From: Pyrocephalus nanus
Lineage: Eukaryota; Chordata; Aves; Passeriformes; Tyrannidae
DNA: 64,000 nucleotides
Assembly (NCBI GenBank): GCA_038380795.1
Contig: CM076260.1
Location: 8,448,033-8,512,032 of the forward strand
Reading direction: 5' to 3'
Shown: piece after piece, positions 50,563 to 64,000 of the stretch
Layout: every line of letters begins with the position of its first letter
Numbering within the stretch: position 1 is the stretch's first letter
The notes under the pieces: model-generated
The model's input: the letters and a program-made list of their open reading frames with translations, nothing else
Told to the model about the DNA's origin: nothing
Databases searched by the model: none
Program-made: the position numbers and the translations under genes

Positions 50563-53500
50563 TGGTATTCCTTAATGCAGAAGAATTAATGCTGGCTTTT
50601 ATATTTTTACTTTCTTTTTTTTGAGAGAAAACATTGGATTAATGCAAAGTCACTCTTTTACACTTCCTTGCAAGTATGTGCTGAGCTGAGTTACAGAAAG
50701 CAGGAAAGAAGTTTGCTTAGGAAAAAACATTTTGTGTAGGTTTCCTTTAGAGGAAACAGTCCAAACTGAGGTGATGGAAGAGACTCCTCAGGTAGTTTAA
50801 CTCCCCATGACCTGCTTGAAACAAGCAAAACACTGGATAGCAGTGTTTTGTTCCCACTGGACTTGCTGACATTAAGTCAGGCAAATCCTCTGCTATGCTC
50901 TGCATGCCACGATAAACACAGTAAATGAGAGGAAAATGTAATGAGGGACTGTTTGGCAAAGCTTAGCAAAGATGTTACATCATCATTACACTCACTGTAT
51001 TCTAAAATCACAGTTGTCTCTCTCCCGCAGCAGCAGTATCTTCTGGATTAGATGAGGAAATAGCCTGCAGACTTAGTGGCCTAACTGATTCCCTCTCCTC
51101 TTTCCTTGGTTAATGGAAGTAACTGGGGGAAGAGACATTCCGTTGGTTAGTTTTTCATTCTGAAAACATTAGGTTTGTGTCAGCTGCAGTACCTGGCCAA
51201 AAATAAGGGCAGGGAAGGCAAAAGGAAAGCAGAAAGACAAGGCTTAGCAGTGGAGGAAAATAAACTGGATAAGGAAAAAGGAGAGAGTTGGAAAGGACAG
51301 TCCCAAGGATCTTGTGGAACATAAGGAAATAGGGAGAATGAGCTGAAAAGAGAGAGGTGAAGATATACAGTGAGAGACAGTGCTAAGTGCCCACAAATAA
51401 ATAATAATTAATGAAATAAAAAATCCCAAACAGATTCACAGACCTTCCACCGTCACATATGTGCAGAAAATAGGCATGGCAGCAGGTATTTCTGCTCAGT
51501 GTAATTACTGCTGTAAGCCTAGAGCAGTCTTACACAAAAGAGAGAAGTTAAAATTGCTCAAGCTAGCATTTTAGGCAACTTTCTTTAAGACACATTTCTA
51601 AGCAGTGCTACTAACCTGAGGGCAAGCTAAGTAATGCCAGACCAAAGTTTGCTTTCTGATTCACTGCTGACTTAAATCTAGTAATGGAGCATGCTGAAGG
51701 CAGTCTAAAATATGGCCAGCCACAAACATGGGTTAAATTAATCTGGTTGAGCTAAAATGTAGTGCGTGAAATAAGGGCCAGCCTAGTCAGTTTATGAAAA
51801 TATGTTATAAACTTCTATGACTTAAAATTACTAGACCTGAGTATAGCTGAAATGAAGAACCTCAGAGATATTTTTCTTGCCCTAAGAAAAGTGACAGGAG
51901 TGGGATGCTTGGGCTTAAATTGTATTCTTCCTCCTGATACTTTTAGAATGCAAATAACTCTAGTTCTTGACTGTTACTTTCTGACTGACAGTGACGAAGG
52001 TGAGCGAGGAAACCCTTCTCCTCCCCTGGAACCCTTTGCATTCACACCTTGAGGGGCTGCTGGAGTGCAAATACACCAGTGGTATCAGCAAGCATAGCTG
52101 GAACACACTGCCACCATGGGGAGGTTTCAAATTGGGGCAGAAAGCCTTGGTGACCTGAAATTAGCTTTCTCCTTCATAGCAGAATGTAGCGCTCTTCCTG
52201 ACACCCTCCAGAAACCCTTCTAGGGAGACACTCATGGTTTCCACAAGGCCAGAGTGATGATTTTTGCTTTCCTGACAGCTTTCCTGGCTTGTTCAAGCTG
52301 CAAATCCTACTTCTAGGGCAGCAGGAAACCACTCCTGAGATTCCAAAGAAATTCCAAAATTAAGAAACAAAGTGGGCAGAGGGAAGAAAAGTAGCTGGTG
52401 TTTATTTCTCCAGACACAAATGAATGAGAGGTTTTAAAACCACAATTATTAGTGGAGAGATTATGTAACAGCGTGTGCATGGGTGTTACAAAAGGCAGAA
52501 GTACAATTCCACATAAAGATTGAACTTCAGAACCAAGGAGAAAGTAACAGACTATGAGAAAAGAGGGACTGAAATGAAAACCAGTTGTTCCATGAACTCC
52601 AATTTAAAAGTGCTCCAAAATGCACTGAGCTGTACCAACTGGCATAACATCAAAACTGGGAATAACATTAAACTGCCCACCCTTGAAGCATGACATGAGG
52701 AAATTTTGCAATTATGGAATACTGAATATATTCCAATAAACAAAGTGCCAGGCAGCTCGTCTCCACCTACTTCCCATGCTCAGAATATAAACAGGAAAGG
52801 GAACATCAGCAAAACCTGTGTTGGATCCTTTGTTGCTTAGGGCTTTTAAAGCAACTGAAGATTAATCATCCTTTTAATCAGAAGAAGATTGAGGACTAAG
52901 GACTTATCACCAAACAACTTACTTGGGTAAATTACTCAAAGCACCTAATTAAATTGATATACTTTCTTACCAGGATGTAAACTTTAAAGTCTAAAACCCT
53001 GTAAACAGTACAAAGGTACCTACCCATTATCCATGATTCATTTCTCTGTTGGTGAAATGGGTAACAATAACTTTCTGAGAGCACCATAAAAATTAATTTA
53101 AAGAGTGTAGTAGCCACATAAAGACCCTTTTCTTTCTCTCTTCACATCATAAATTGCGAGATAAGGCACAAGGATTTTTATTAGATGTGAAATGGTAAAC
53201 TAACAGCAATATTTACAGCATCGTACACCATCTAAAAAATATGCCTTGAGCTGTTTGAAGCCTTGTTATACAGTTATTATTGCTGAAAAAATAATTGCAT
53301 CTGCTCTAAAGTTTGCTCAACTCTATAAAAAAATTAGTAGAACATGATTAAGAACAAGGTCTGGGTTCATCTCGTATAACTTTATTCTCTTCTCTGAGTT
53401 GTCATTGCAGGAAGCCTAATCATATGGGGTTTTTTTGCGCTAACAGAGAGCAACTGGTTCCAGATCAGTGTTGCTCACTACTGAACAAGACTTGGGGACT

Positions 53501-53769
53501 CAGGGTCCTCTCTCAGGTCTTTCAGTGAGTAAGTAAATTTGAGTGAGATTCTTTTTGGATGTCTCAAGTAGGGATTCTTAGGTCAGATTATAAGATTAAT
53601 ACTTCTTTCCTTCTTTCTTTGGGAAGGGGGTCAAACTGCATTACCTCTGCAGATGTCTTATCAGAATATAATCAATATTAGCTTGCTTTGAACCTGAACA
53701 TGAGCGTACTAAAACACTGCAATGAGAACAAGTATATGATCAAACTGGTCTAGTGAAAAGTGTCTTTAC
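50563..53769. other. Unique noncoding DNA
   Basis: Nothing beyond short chance open frames. A GC-richer patch at about 51990-52340 showed no recognisable element. Confidence 0.45.
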
Positions 53770-53846
53770 CTAAGGCATGGGGGATTGGAATTAGATCTTT
53801 AGAGTCCCTTACAACCAAAATCTTGCTATGATTCTGTGATTCTATA
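53770..53846 (+). mobile_element. CR1 LINE, short 3' terminus
   Basis: Contains gggggattggaattagatct, then gagtcccttacaacc, then ctatgattctgtgattctat. This is the usual order of the CR1 3' end with two nearly intact terminal octamers. The copy is strongly 5'-truncated (about 77 bp). Confidence 0.85.
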
Positions 53847-55254
53847 AGTATTTTGTAGCAGTGGGATGACATAGACAGAAATTGAAGTTGAAATAGTCAA
53901 GGCAAGGGAAGATGAATGTAGCTGTTGGTAGGAGACATTCAAATGATGACAATTTGCTAGACAAAGAAGAAGGAAAGCTCAAATAATAGCAAACAGATCA
54001 TCCTGCTGAATATAGGGAAGATGTCTGGCAAACTAAAGTTAAGATAATCAATCAGGAGCAGATATGGCAGATGAGGGAGGGGGGCAATACCAACACTGTC
54101 ACAGAGTGAAGCAAGATAAGTCTGATTTAATTATGACTTCTCTAGTCAACCAGCTCTGGAGTCTGATGTCAGCTACCACAGTTGTCAGTGGTTGTAGCCA
54201 TCAGTGTTAACTATATGGTTGTGGTGGTGTGCAATCATCTCTGATTTAGGATATAGGTACTAAAGGCTAATAGCTTTGTATGGCCTTAGTGATTAATAAC
54301 GTGTAAGGATTAAACATTAGCATATGTGCTGTTAAGGAATAAAATAATTCAGCAAAGATTTGCTTTAAACTGGACTGATCTTTCAGTCTTCTAAGCACTC
54401 CCAACTTAGCCATCTCTAATTCCCCAATGGATATATATTTATATACATACATTGCCACACTTGCTTTTCTAGACTTACCCTACTTTATCTCCATCTCCAG
54501 CCAATAGCAGGGAATTTCCTAGGGGAAAGACTTCTACTTCCTGTTTGTCAGCAAATAATTCAAAGAAAACTGTCAGAGCTCCATCACTTTTTGCTGTCAC
54601 CCTATGTAGCCACAGATATGATGACACTTTTTTTTGAAATCAGTCTCTCATACTGAGGGTGTTATACAAATAAAAAATATCAACAGCTATTTATAGTTCT
54701 AATTCGTACTTATCCAGTCAGACATAACAGAAGAAAGACAACTGTGACCAGACAAGCAGAGCTGAATTGTATGAATTTCAGACAGAATATCTGTGAATAA
54801 AAAGACTTATGCTTATAAACAGCATGTCTGATTTTGTTTTTCACTTATTTTCCTTCACATTTAAAAAAAAAAAAATTAAAAAATAGAATAAATTAAATAA
54901 AAAACAAACAAAAAACCAAACCAAACCCCAAAACCCCTAACCAAACCAAACCACAACAAAAAAAAAACCAACAAAACCCCAGCCAAACAAAGGAATATCC
55001 ACTCTAGCAATGGAAAATTTCTGACTGTCATTTTTGGGAAAAGTATCCCATTGAAAAAAAAGAAAAAAAAAAAAAAAGATTTTCCTGCTTGTGATATATT
55101 CTGGGCTAATAATAGATTCCCTTCAGGAAATCACACAGAGTCAATAGCTTTTTACAACTGGATTGGAAAATGCATTAGACAAAATATTCGGTAAAGAGTT
55201 TGTCTTAGGAGAATGGTTTAGTAGGTTTATTCCACTCCTAACTTGTAAAACACC
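53847..55254. other. Unique noncoding DNA with A-rich tracts
   Basis: No gene was recognised. Contains the A/C tract at about 54863-54992 and an A-rich run at about 55053-55078. Confidence 0.5.
54863..54992 (+). repeat. A-rich then A/C-only low-complexity tract
   Basis: An A-rich stretch with scattered T grades into A and C only sequence (aaaccaaacc, ccccaaaacccc units), about 130 bases. Seen directly. Confidence 0.9.
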
Positions 55255-55828
55255 TGTAGTGGAAACTAAGAGCGACACAACTTCTTGCTCCCTCCCCTCC
55301 TAACCCCTTCTGGGGAGGAGAATTGGTGGGTTGAGATAAGAACAGCTTATTAATTGAAATAAAATAAATAATATAATTATACTAATAACAGTAATAATGT
55401 AAAAAAAATAATACTAATAATTTTAAGGAAAAGAAGAAAAAGAGATAAAACCAAGGAGAAAAAAGTGATGCACAATGCCATTGCTCCCCAGCTGCTGACC
55501 AGTGCCTGGCGTGTCCCTAAGCAGCGATCGGCAGCTCCCTGCCTGCTTCCCCTAGTTTATGCACTGGGCATGATGTTTTACAGTATGGAATATCCCTTTG
55601 GCCAGTTTGGGTCAGCTGTCCTGGCCATGCTCCCTACCAGGTTCTTGTGCATCTCGTCACTGTCAGAATATGGGAAACTGAAAAGTCCTTGACTTAGGGC
55701 AAACACAAGTTAGCTACAACTACAAGATCAGTGTGTTGTTGACATTATTCTCATGCGAAATCCCAAAACACAGCACTGTAACAGCTGCTAAAAAGAAAAT
55801 TAATTCTATCCCAGCTGAAACCAGGTCA
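55255..55828 (-). mobile_element. Solo LTR, ERVL-type, near full length
   Basis: Same family as the outer LTR at 45917-47215 and the deleted copy at 12430-12594. It has ttcttgctccctcccctcc, then gtgggttgagataagaac, ggaatatccctttggcc, agtttgggtcagctgtcctg, ccttgacttagggcaaac and caaaacacagcactgtaac. It ends at ttctatcccagctgaaac and caggtca. The left end is divergent, starting tgtagtgg, and the right end still reads ...CA. An A/T-rich expansion lies at about 55357-55450. No clear target-site duplication was found, and no primer-binding site or internal viral sequence is next to it. Non-coding. Confidence 0.85.
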
Positions 55829-57215
55829 ATACAACTGAGGTTGAGTTTTGAGTGTTGCTGGTTTTATGAGTGTAATCATTAGATACAGAGACAGATTCCA
55901 ATTTTGTTCTATAATTGCACAAACTTTTTGCTAGGTTAAGCTAACTTGAAAGAGAGGAGAAGTTGCCACACATGCTTCATAATTTGCTGCCCTTACCTGA
56001 CAAAGGGAGAGGATGATATTTATGATGTATTTCTCCATGAGTGAAGAAGAAGACACATAGGCATGTTGACAAATTACTATGTTTCCATACAGAGCCAAAT
56101 TACTATAATTGTAAATGGACTCAGGGTCACTGTTTTGAAGGCTTGTGAGTATGGTCTATTCCATCTCTACATGATTTTTTTTCTCTTAATATATAAAATA
56201 TGGTATTATTGAAGGAAAAGTAGATCCAGTGAAAGCCAATGCAAATGTCAAGAGATCTCTCAGCATGCATTTACTTTGGCACAGGGAAAAAAATTAAGTA
56301 TAACAACTTCAGACTTCAATCCTAATACACCAGTACCTGTCCAGACCATTGACTTATTAATTCAAAAAATGAAGTCTGCAGCAAATTCAAATTGTTCTGT
56401 TTGTGACCTTGCACTCTGTTAGAGCTAATTATCATCATGAGACAAAAATCAAACTCAGAGAATCAATTCATGTCCTGACTGCAGGATTGCTGGCAAAAGA
56501 AGATGAGAGTATAGAAAATCTGGAAAAGAGAGGGATAAACTGTTTTTTTTCTGGAGCTTTTTTGGGGGTAGCACTTCAGGAACAGCTGCACTACTTTCAA
56601 TAGAGGAAAATCAAAGACTGACCTATTTAATTTAGGGTTAGTTTTGAAGGAATGGAAAATTATATAAGTTGCATAAAAAGCCCATGGAACTATGGTGAAA
56701 ACTGATCTATTTTTCAAGCCTTCCACTTAATGGAAGGAAATAGTTTGGTTTCTGTCAGATGATATTCTGAAGGAAGATCTGCCAAAGCAAACAAAATTTT
56801 CTCTGTGTTAGGAGGTGTTTGCATTCTTCAGTTTACACCATTTTTCATAATTGAACACCAAAAATCAAAACTAGTCTCATCTTCAATTACAGTCTTCCAG
56901 GATACAAGGGAAATACATGGACTGTGTGACTAAAATGGAGACAAGGCTTCGCTTTTAAGAAAACAACTTATAAATTAACTGCAACAAGTCTAAGATGTTA
57001 TAAAATATTATGAGTAACTTTTCTTATACCTGGAAATATATAACAAAATTAAAACATCTGAGGTTCAATGACAGATTCTTTCCTAGTTTTGCTTGAATAG
57101 GGAAACAACTAAATACCTATTTATATGCACCGATGAAAGAAGACGGTAAAGCAAGAGGCCATTTTGTAATTTATTATTTTTTCAAAATAATGACTATAGA
57201 TTCCCTCCTCCCTAA

Positions 57216-57270
57216 AAAAAAAAAAACCCAAAACAATCAACAAACAACAAAACCAAACCAACAACCCAGC
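57216..57270 (+). repeat. A/C-rich low-complexity tract
   Basis: A run of A followed by A/C units (caacaaacaac, aaccaaacc). Seen directly. Confidence 0.88.
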
Positions 57271-58983
57271 CTGTTTAGTTTTTTAATGATGAGCTGCTAC
57301 CCAAAAGAAACAAAGTGGCATTCTGTTGACACCATATGGTGGCTGAAAAATGGGTTCCATAGTATTCTATTTGTTAGAATGTCTTCTGAGCTTCTGTATC
57401 CATAATTTATGTTGGCGCCTTCTCTGATTGCCAAAATATTCAAACGGCTTTATCTTCACAGGGTAGCCTGCGTGGGGGGAAGAAGGTTTTCAAAACAGCA
57501 GGACCCGAACAATCTCCTACTGCTCAGAGGAGAAATCATTTCCAAGCTTCTGTCCTTCTGGCTGCTTTCATTGTAATAATAATTTACATCCTGTGAGAGG
57601 AGACTGTTTGCATTCAGAAGAAATCTAAAATAATAAATAAAAAGAAGGGAAAAAATCCCAAAACAACTGTTTATGTTCTTGCATGCTAATACAAGAATTT
57701 GTGAATATTAAGCACCAATTTAAAGTTGCATTGACTCCTAGGCTCTGACGTAAGCAGATAGCTTAGGCTTTCATATCTTAATGGAAAGCGATATGCAGAG
57801 GTTATTGAACAGTGCAGTTTCCAAATGAGTGCCCCTGCAGCTGGCATAGAGAGATCCAGAGTGGTTATGGATGAGCTAAAATAATTAAGACACATTTCTC
57901 CTGGTGTCTACTCTGTTATTACTCACTTTTTAAGAGCCCATAATTTAGGCTAAAATTTAAGGATTACTGTGATTTACAAACAGATATTTCATATGGTCTT
58001 GATATGGCGTATGAGGCTACTTGCATTATGCAGCAGGATATGTCTGTTGCAAGCAGCAGGGACCCTGGAATCACATTAAAAGACCGAGCCAGTCCCTCCT
58101 TTCTCACCTTCCTCCTCTCCTCCGATCTATCACAGCTTAGGGCTCGCTGCTGTTTGACCAGTTCTGTTTCCCTCTTGCCTCTGGGATGTTGGCAGGAGCA
58201 CAAAGGATGATGAATGGCCACCTGAGTGTGGGGGTAGCTAAGAGGACCAGCTGCAGCTGGGTTATTAATGCTTAGCAGAATAGGATTATAGGAGAAGGAG
58301 TCCACCTGTTGTGGGGATAGTCTTAAGAATTAGATTAGACCTATTTGACCCTGAGGTAGCCTGTTCTCAGAAGATTATTTGTCCTCAGGGGTAAAATGGA
58401 GTTATATGAAGAGGTTCTATTTCATTCCTCAGCCTTAGGAAGCATTCCTTCATTCTTGACCCTCTGGCCAGCCTAGGCACACAGCTGAGATACTCCAGCT
58501 GTGGTCTGTAAAAGCAATTTAGCCAGTACCAAACCTGAATCCCATGAAATTGTAGTTTTATAAAGAAATAGAATGGAAGCCAGATATTCTTCCAGAGCAT
58601 CTGGCAAAATGCTGCTGACAGCTTTGCTTATTCTGAAGATGTACTGGTTTAAAAAATGGCTTCACTGTAATAGAGATTTACTGATGTGCATATATATTTC
58701 TTGTATTAGTCTGTTTAATGGCATAGTCTTGGAAGTCAGTCAATATTTAAATCTGACATATTGTCTTCCAAATCAAAAGAGAAAACTGTTAGTCTCCTAT
58801 AGGAAATGAAAATAGAAAACCTGTGACCAAATTAACTTCTTACATTTTTAAAAAAGCATTATATGTGCGGGAAATCTTGAAATACTAAAAGTAACTGTAT
58901 TTAATCTGAGGGGGAAAAAAAGAGAAAATTTTGTTAAAGAATTGTTTTTACTTGTGATATTCTAGAGATGTATTAGAAAGAGT

Positions 58984-59017
58984 TGGGGGGGGGGGAGGAA
59001 ATAAAAAAAAAAAAAAG
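58984..59017 (+). repeat. Adjacent poly(G) and poly(A) runs
   Basis: A run of about ten G, then aggaaata, then about fifteen A. A purine-only homopolymer pair seen directly. Confidence 0.85.
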
Positions 59018-62000
59018 ATGGGCCAAAAGTTCTAGCAACAGTGACAAAAGATCTAAGCATCTACTAATTACTTTGTAACTTATTTGATATACCCATCTAG
59101 AAAGATTTATTCTACCCTAAAAAAAAATTCTGCAGACAATCTGAATTGAGGGTATCAGACAAATTATACCCATGTTAGCAGTTCTGTTCAACTTATTTAT
59201 GCTACAAAAAAGACTGAGTCCCCAGTATTCACCATGGCTAATGACATTACTAAATGATTTTTTTTATTTAAGGTACCATTTTCCTTTCAGGCATATTGCC
59301 ATTTATGTGGAGTCACAATTGCTAGTATTCATGTCTGTTTTTGTATATAACTGCAATTGAGGTTAAGCCAAGTTGATTCTCAGTGTGAAGATAGAATCAT
59401 TACTAGAGAGAAGGGTGAGAAGACACTGGGAAACTGTTAATATTCCAAGATAAAACCTACCATAGAACTCTCTAGAAGCTTTAAGATTCAGCTTCAGACT
59501 AATTTATGTGTTCACAATGCTGCTGTCAGGATGCAATCTCTTGTCTAAGGTTCCTGTGCAGTTATTTGCGTTCTCAGGTGGGTTTTTGTTACCTAATATG
59601 GGTCCCTGCTTCTGGTTGGGCTCAGGGGATTTGAGGCACCTACATATGGCTTATAGTATGGCATGGAAGGTAGGAGAGATCTTTATCCTTCTGATGCAAC
59701 AGTTGGAGGCCAGGGAAAATCTGAGCAGTATCCCTCTACTGGCAAACAGCATCAGTGGAGACTAAAGAGCTGGTTATCCCTGCTTTGTAGCAGAGATATA
59801 AGTTTTACTAGCTGAACTACTCTGTGGCATCCATAGACTGTGCTGATGAGCTCTCCTTTCAGTAAAATGGGAGCTGAGACAGGCAACTCATAGTAAAAAT
59901 CTTAGGACTTATTTAGCTGCCTAAAAATGGTCATCTACTGCCATTTGAGATCCAGAAAGGTTCCTATAGAGTGTGGAAGTGTGTCATGTCTCCAATAATG
60001 TTAGGTGCCTCTGTTTACATAATCAGTTTGAATTTATGGGATTCAATATGAGAGTTGACATGTAAACGCTTACAATTTGGACTTTGAAGTTGAATCCCTA
60101 TCAGCCCCATGACTGCAGATGTCCTTTCAGCACATGGTAAACTGAAGTTCTGATCATATGCCTCTTTTCCTTATTGATGTGGATATTTTCTGTCTTTCCT
60201 TATGATGTTGCAGTCATCTAGGACTGTACCTATTTACAGATATTTGCCCTGACAACAAAGATTCAACAGAGCACAATTTGGGCCAGGTAATTGCAATTGT
60301 GTTTTGCCCTCAACCTGTAGATAGATTCATTGCTGGAGAGAAGATTCAAGGCAAACAAAATTGTGTGATAACTTTTATCACTAAGTTATTCCAAGTACTA
60401 TTTGTGTCTCCTCAATCGAACTTTCAGAACTTTTCTCATATACAATATTGATGCTTTTGTTCCCTAGAAAAGCTGCAATAATTTGTTATTAAGGGTACTT
60501 CTAATTCTGTTTCTTCATTTTCTGTTCTCCTCTTCTTTAATTCCTTTTGCATGCTGCACTGAGAATAGATGATGAGATGAGCTGTAATTCCCTTGCAAAA
60601 CCTTCTTCTTTTTCAGGGCAGGACCACGTGCTCTAGCTCTAAGCCTCTTCCTCCTTTCTCATTCATAGCCTTCAAGGTTATGTCTGTAAGTATTTCAGTA
60701 TTGAAAGTGCTACTTGTTTGAGACAGAATTTTTCCTCTCTCTTCTCTTGAAAAACACCCACTGTGATTTCAGGTATTAATGGATTAAGAAATTTAAGTGT
60801 TCTTGATTAGGGATTAGAGAGATGAGAATGGCAATACTCATGTAGCCTAACAACACATTTTGTTCTCAGTATAATGATAAGAGAAGACTTTTAGGACTGA
60901 ATTTACAAACTTCATATAAAAATACTGATGTTACAATATAGAAATAGCTTAGGACTGGAGTGATGAAGGGATGAGATGTCTATTCCTATCTATTAGGTTC
61001 ACTACCAAGCTGTGAACATGGAAAGAGAACCAAGAAAAAACTGATACGTTGTTTTATTAAAAGACTGATTCGTGCTTGTAAGGTGCTCTGAAAATGAAGT
61101 ATTGCAATCAGACTAACTGATAGTAGTGTGGGGGAAAGATATCTCTTTCTGGCTGAAATGCATGTGGGACGTTCAGATGGGAAATATACATAAAGGCTTT
61201 GCCTCTAAATGCAGTTATTTCAATAGCACCTAGACCTGAATAGTTTCTGAGCTGAGATATTATACAGGGAAGTCCAACCCACAACATCTATATTATTTTT
61301 CCTCTCAAAACAGCTTTATATCAGCCTACCAAACTTGACTATGTCTACAGACCATAATATCCACACCAATATTAAGCTAGACAGTGTGAAGTACCCACTA
61401 AGTTCTACATTTTATTCTTGCTAGCATATGACAACCAACAGGTTTTTCAGAGCAAATGGCACTGCTTAAAAGTCACTGAGAGGATTATGTGTGTATTCAA
61501 TAATGAAATCCTGAGCAAAACTAAGGAGGTTGTCTATTGTCAGGAGGGTCACTGGTAAATCTTCAATGTAATTAAAGTTCTGGCATTTTGATTCTGCATT
61601 TCACAACACTATTTTAATGCCAGCGTAGTAGTCTTTAATCCAATGGAGTTGCACTGATGTAATGAAGGATGATTTCTAAAATTATTAATTTGCTTTATCT
61701 ATTCCTTTTTTTTTTAATCTGGAAAGATTAGAAAACAAAATGATAATTAATTTATAATAAACTTGATTCAGTATACAAAGACATGCCTGCAATATAGTTT
61801 GTTATGTATTTTGGAAATAATAATTTTAAGCTATTATTAAGAACTCTAATTCGTATGTAAAAAAGACCATTACTTGTGAAATCCTGCCCCCTGACAACAA
61901 AATTGTCATCTGCTTCAATAGAGGCATACTTTGCTGTCATTTTCTTGACTTCAAAATAGCTATTCTTCATTATTCAAACAGAAGGAAAATCTTGAACCAT

Positions 62001-64000
62001 AAAAGACTTATAGTAACTCTTTACCTACAGGAAACACAAGTTAAGGCCACGTTCTCCTTCTCAAGGAACAGAATAAATCACATGCACTTTGAGGACAGCT
62101 GAAGATGTTAAATTTCTGTCCTTAGACTCCAGGGTAATGTTGGAAACAGGATGACACACTGATCCACTGCTTGATCTTCTCCAGACTGGAGTGATGCTAT
62201 AGACCTCGAACCAAAGAACTCAGCTAGTGACAAGTGGAGCTTTCATCGTTCTCTACATCTTTCAAGCCAGACTGAGTGCTGCAAATACTGGATGCAGTGT
62301 AAGAGAACCTGTTTATTAAACATTTCTAGCCAAATGTTTCCATTTTAAGAAGTTAATTTGTTGGGTGAAATTCAGATACATATCCAAGCTTTTAGGTAAG
62401 TATTCAAACCACCAAACTCATCTGTTGCTCTGGCAAGCAATAATGACTTTAGGCATAATTTACATTTTCAGTATTAGTGTTAGCAGCAGAATGTTATACT
62501 TACTAGACTTGACAACATGCTTAATATGTTTTGCTTTGTAAAAAAGGTAAATATTATTATCTGCAATTACACAGAGACCAGAAGAGTTCCAATGATTTGC
62601 TCATAGAAATATAATTTTTCATTCACAAACACAAACTGATGTGTTAATGAACGAAACATATAAACTGGGTTCATCTGCTTTGAAAATGGAAGGGCAAGGA
62701 TTACCTGTCTAATTTGATACTTGATTTTCTTCATTGTTGTAAGAATTACCCTATTCTTTTTCAACCCCAGTGACATAGTACTTCATTTTGTGAATGTAAA
62801 ATCAGTGTGTTCTGTGGACAACATGCCAAAAGCCAGCTTATAAAAACTTAGGACTTTTATTCAGGTGCTTAACTTCAAAGTCTTAATACAGTAATCATTT
62901 CCAGTAATCAGTAGAGAGGTATATGTATGGAGTCAATGTTGGAGACAGGATGTGATGCAAAATAAAAGGGGAAATGGCTCATGTTGATCTATTAGGAGTA
63001 ATTTTAACAGCTTTCTGAATTTATGTGTGAATGTATCTGTGAAGCAGGACTAGAAGAGGAGTGTCAGTCCTTATTTGATCTCAAACTAGAGGATGGATTC
63101 ATTCTGTTTATGATCTGAACTGTTTTATTTCATTGATTTATGTATGGTTTGCAAGACTTCTACCTTCAGTGTCTCAGCCAAATGGTTGCACTTTGCAGGA
63201 GGGAGCAGAGAGAAGAAAGAAGGGTGTTGAATGTAACCTTTGTTAGTGATTTAGTTTATTGCCAATAATTTTGTGTTGATGTTGCCTTTCCCTTATCTGT
63301 TTTTCACACATTTCCTTCATTGATATTCCTGTATCATTTTCAGCTGTTTTCCTTTTATTTAGTTTTAAAGAATCTCTCCAAAAGTCTCTGACTTCCTTAA
63401 TCATGGCTGCAGTATTTACTGAAACCACAGGGGTCAGAAGCCTTGTATTTTTTCATTTGTTTGGATTCTTATTCCACTGTATTTTATGTTGTGCATATGC
63501 AGGTTGGTACTTTAGAACCTTTTCCCCCTTAATATTTAGCTTCTTTGTATTATTGTCAAGTACTCCATGTCTCTGACACTAACCATCAGTGCTGTAGAAC
63601 TGAATGGCAGCATCATTAAAGAAATGAAGGACAGGATTTTCCACAGAAAATAATACTCTTACATTAAGAACAAAAGAAATAGAAGGTGTGTGGGCGTACA
63701 TCCTCAGCTGGTTAACATAAAACCCTTGAAGGCACTGAAATCAAGTTGGTTGTTTACACTTGCTGAATACACTTTTTGAGATCTGGATATGCTGTACCAG
63801 GGATGGAGGCTGTTGAGATGCTAAAGGTAGTATGATTTCCCCAAAGGTTCCAAAATGGGGTGTGTTGGAGAAGAGACACATGGGCTGTGGGACTGCTGCG
63901 TCTTTCTGATTTGGAATTCCAGTTTCTGTCAGTGGGGGATTGTTGATATTATTTTTCTAGAAAAAGGAAGAATGAGAAAATCAGAAAAACCTACCACAGG

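Larger units (their letters stand above)
55829..64000. other. Unique noncoding DNA to the window end
   Basis: No gene or interspersed repeat was recognised. It contains an A/C tract at about 57216-57270 and G10/A15 homopolymers near 58984-59017. A small cluster of SOX-, homeodomain- and octamer-like motifs lies at 57565-57613. Confidence 0.5.

Noticed and set aside
45917..55828. The two same-family minus-strand LTRs, about 8 kb apart, as the ends of one provirus
   Set aside because: The spacing is provirus-like. However, no primer-binding site follows the right LTR, no polypurine tract precedes the left one, and the DNA between shows no gag or pol similarity. Independent solo LTRs explain it better.
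58440..58530. CR1-like phrase (gatactccagctgtggtctg)
   Set aside because: Resembles one CR1 segment for about 20 bases only. Neighbouring sequence does not follow the CR1 order.

Overview
This window looks like bird nuclear DNA, most probably from a songbird or another neoavian. It is AT-rich and carries CR1 LINE 3' ends of the avian type, ending in degenerate ATTCTATGATTCT octamers, and avian endogenous-retrovirus solo LTRs. It also has vertebrate-style microsatellites. The species attribution comes from recognising repeat families by eye. No database search was possible.

I found no convincing protein-coding gene. The longest open frames are an artefact of a purine microsatellite (29.1-29.7 kb), frames inside LTRs, or isolated frames of at most about 130 codons, which 64 kb of stop-rich DNA gives by chance. 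None shows a recognisable domain. The window is best read as a gene desert or the inside of a large intron.

Layout: 1-5.4 kb is unique AT-rich DNA. 5.39-5.71 kb holds two abutting CR1 3' fragments. 5.7-12.4 kb is unique. 12.43-12.59 kb is an internally deleted ERVL-type LTR. 12.6-21.7 kb is unique with CTAT, CA and AT microsatellites. 21.70-21.89 kb is a CR1 fragment. 26.8 kb holds a U2 snRNA-like pseudogene fragment. 29.18-29.66 kb is an almost pure purine (AAAGAG/GAAA) tract. 32.09-32.16 kb is a 36-bp tandem duplication. 33.3-33.8 kb is a possible conserved regulatory element. 41.68-42.15 kb is a solo LTR with perfect 6-bp target-site duplications and an alpharetrovirus-like polyadenylation/R motif. 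43.81-44.53 kb is an old CR1 containing a large A/C-rich tract. 45.92-47.22 kb is a nested pair, in which a plus-strand LTR of about 750 bp sits inside an older minus-strand LTR. Weak CR1 ends lie at 50.5 and 53.8 kb. 55.26-55.83 kb is an intact-length relative of the outer nested LTR. The rest to 64 kb is unique.

There is no operon, pathway or new system here. What is informative is the repeat archaeology (insertion order, target-site duplications, internal deletions), the U2-derived relic, recurring A/C-only tracts, and a few stretches with clustered transcription-factor-like motifs that only alignment to other birds could test.
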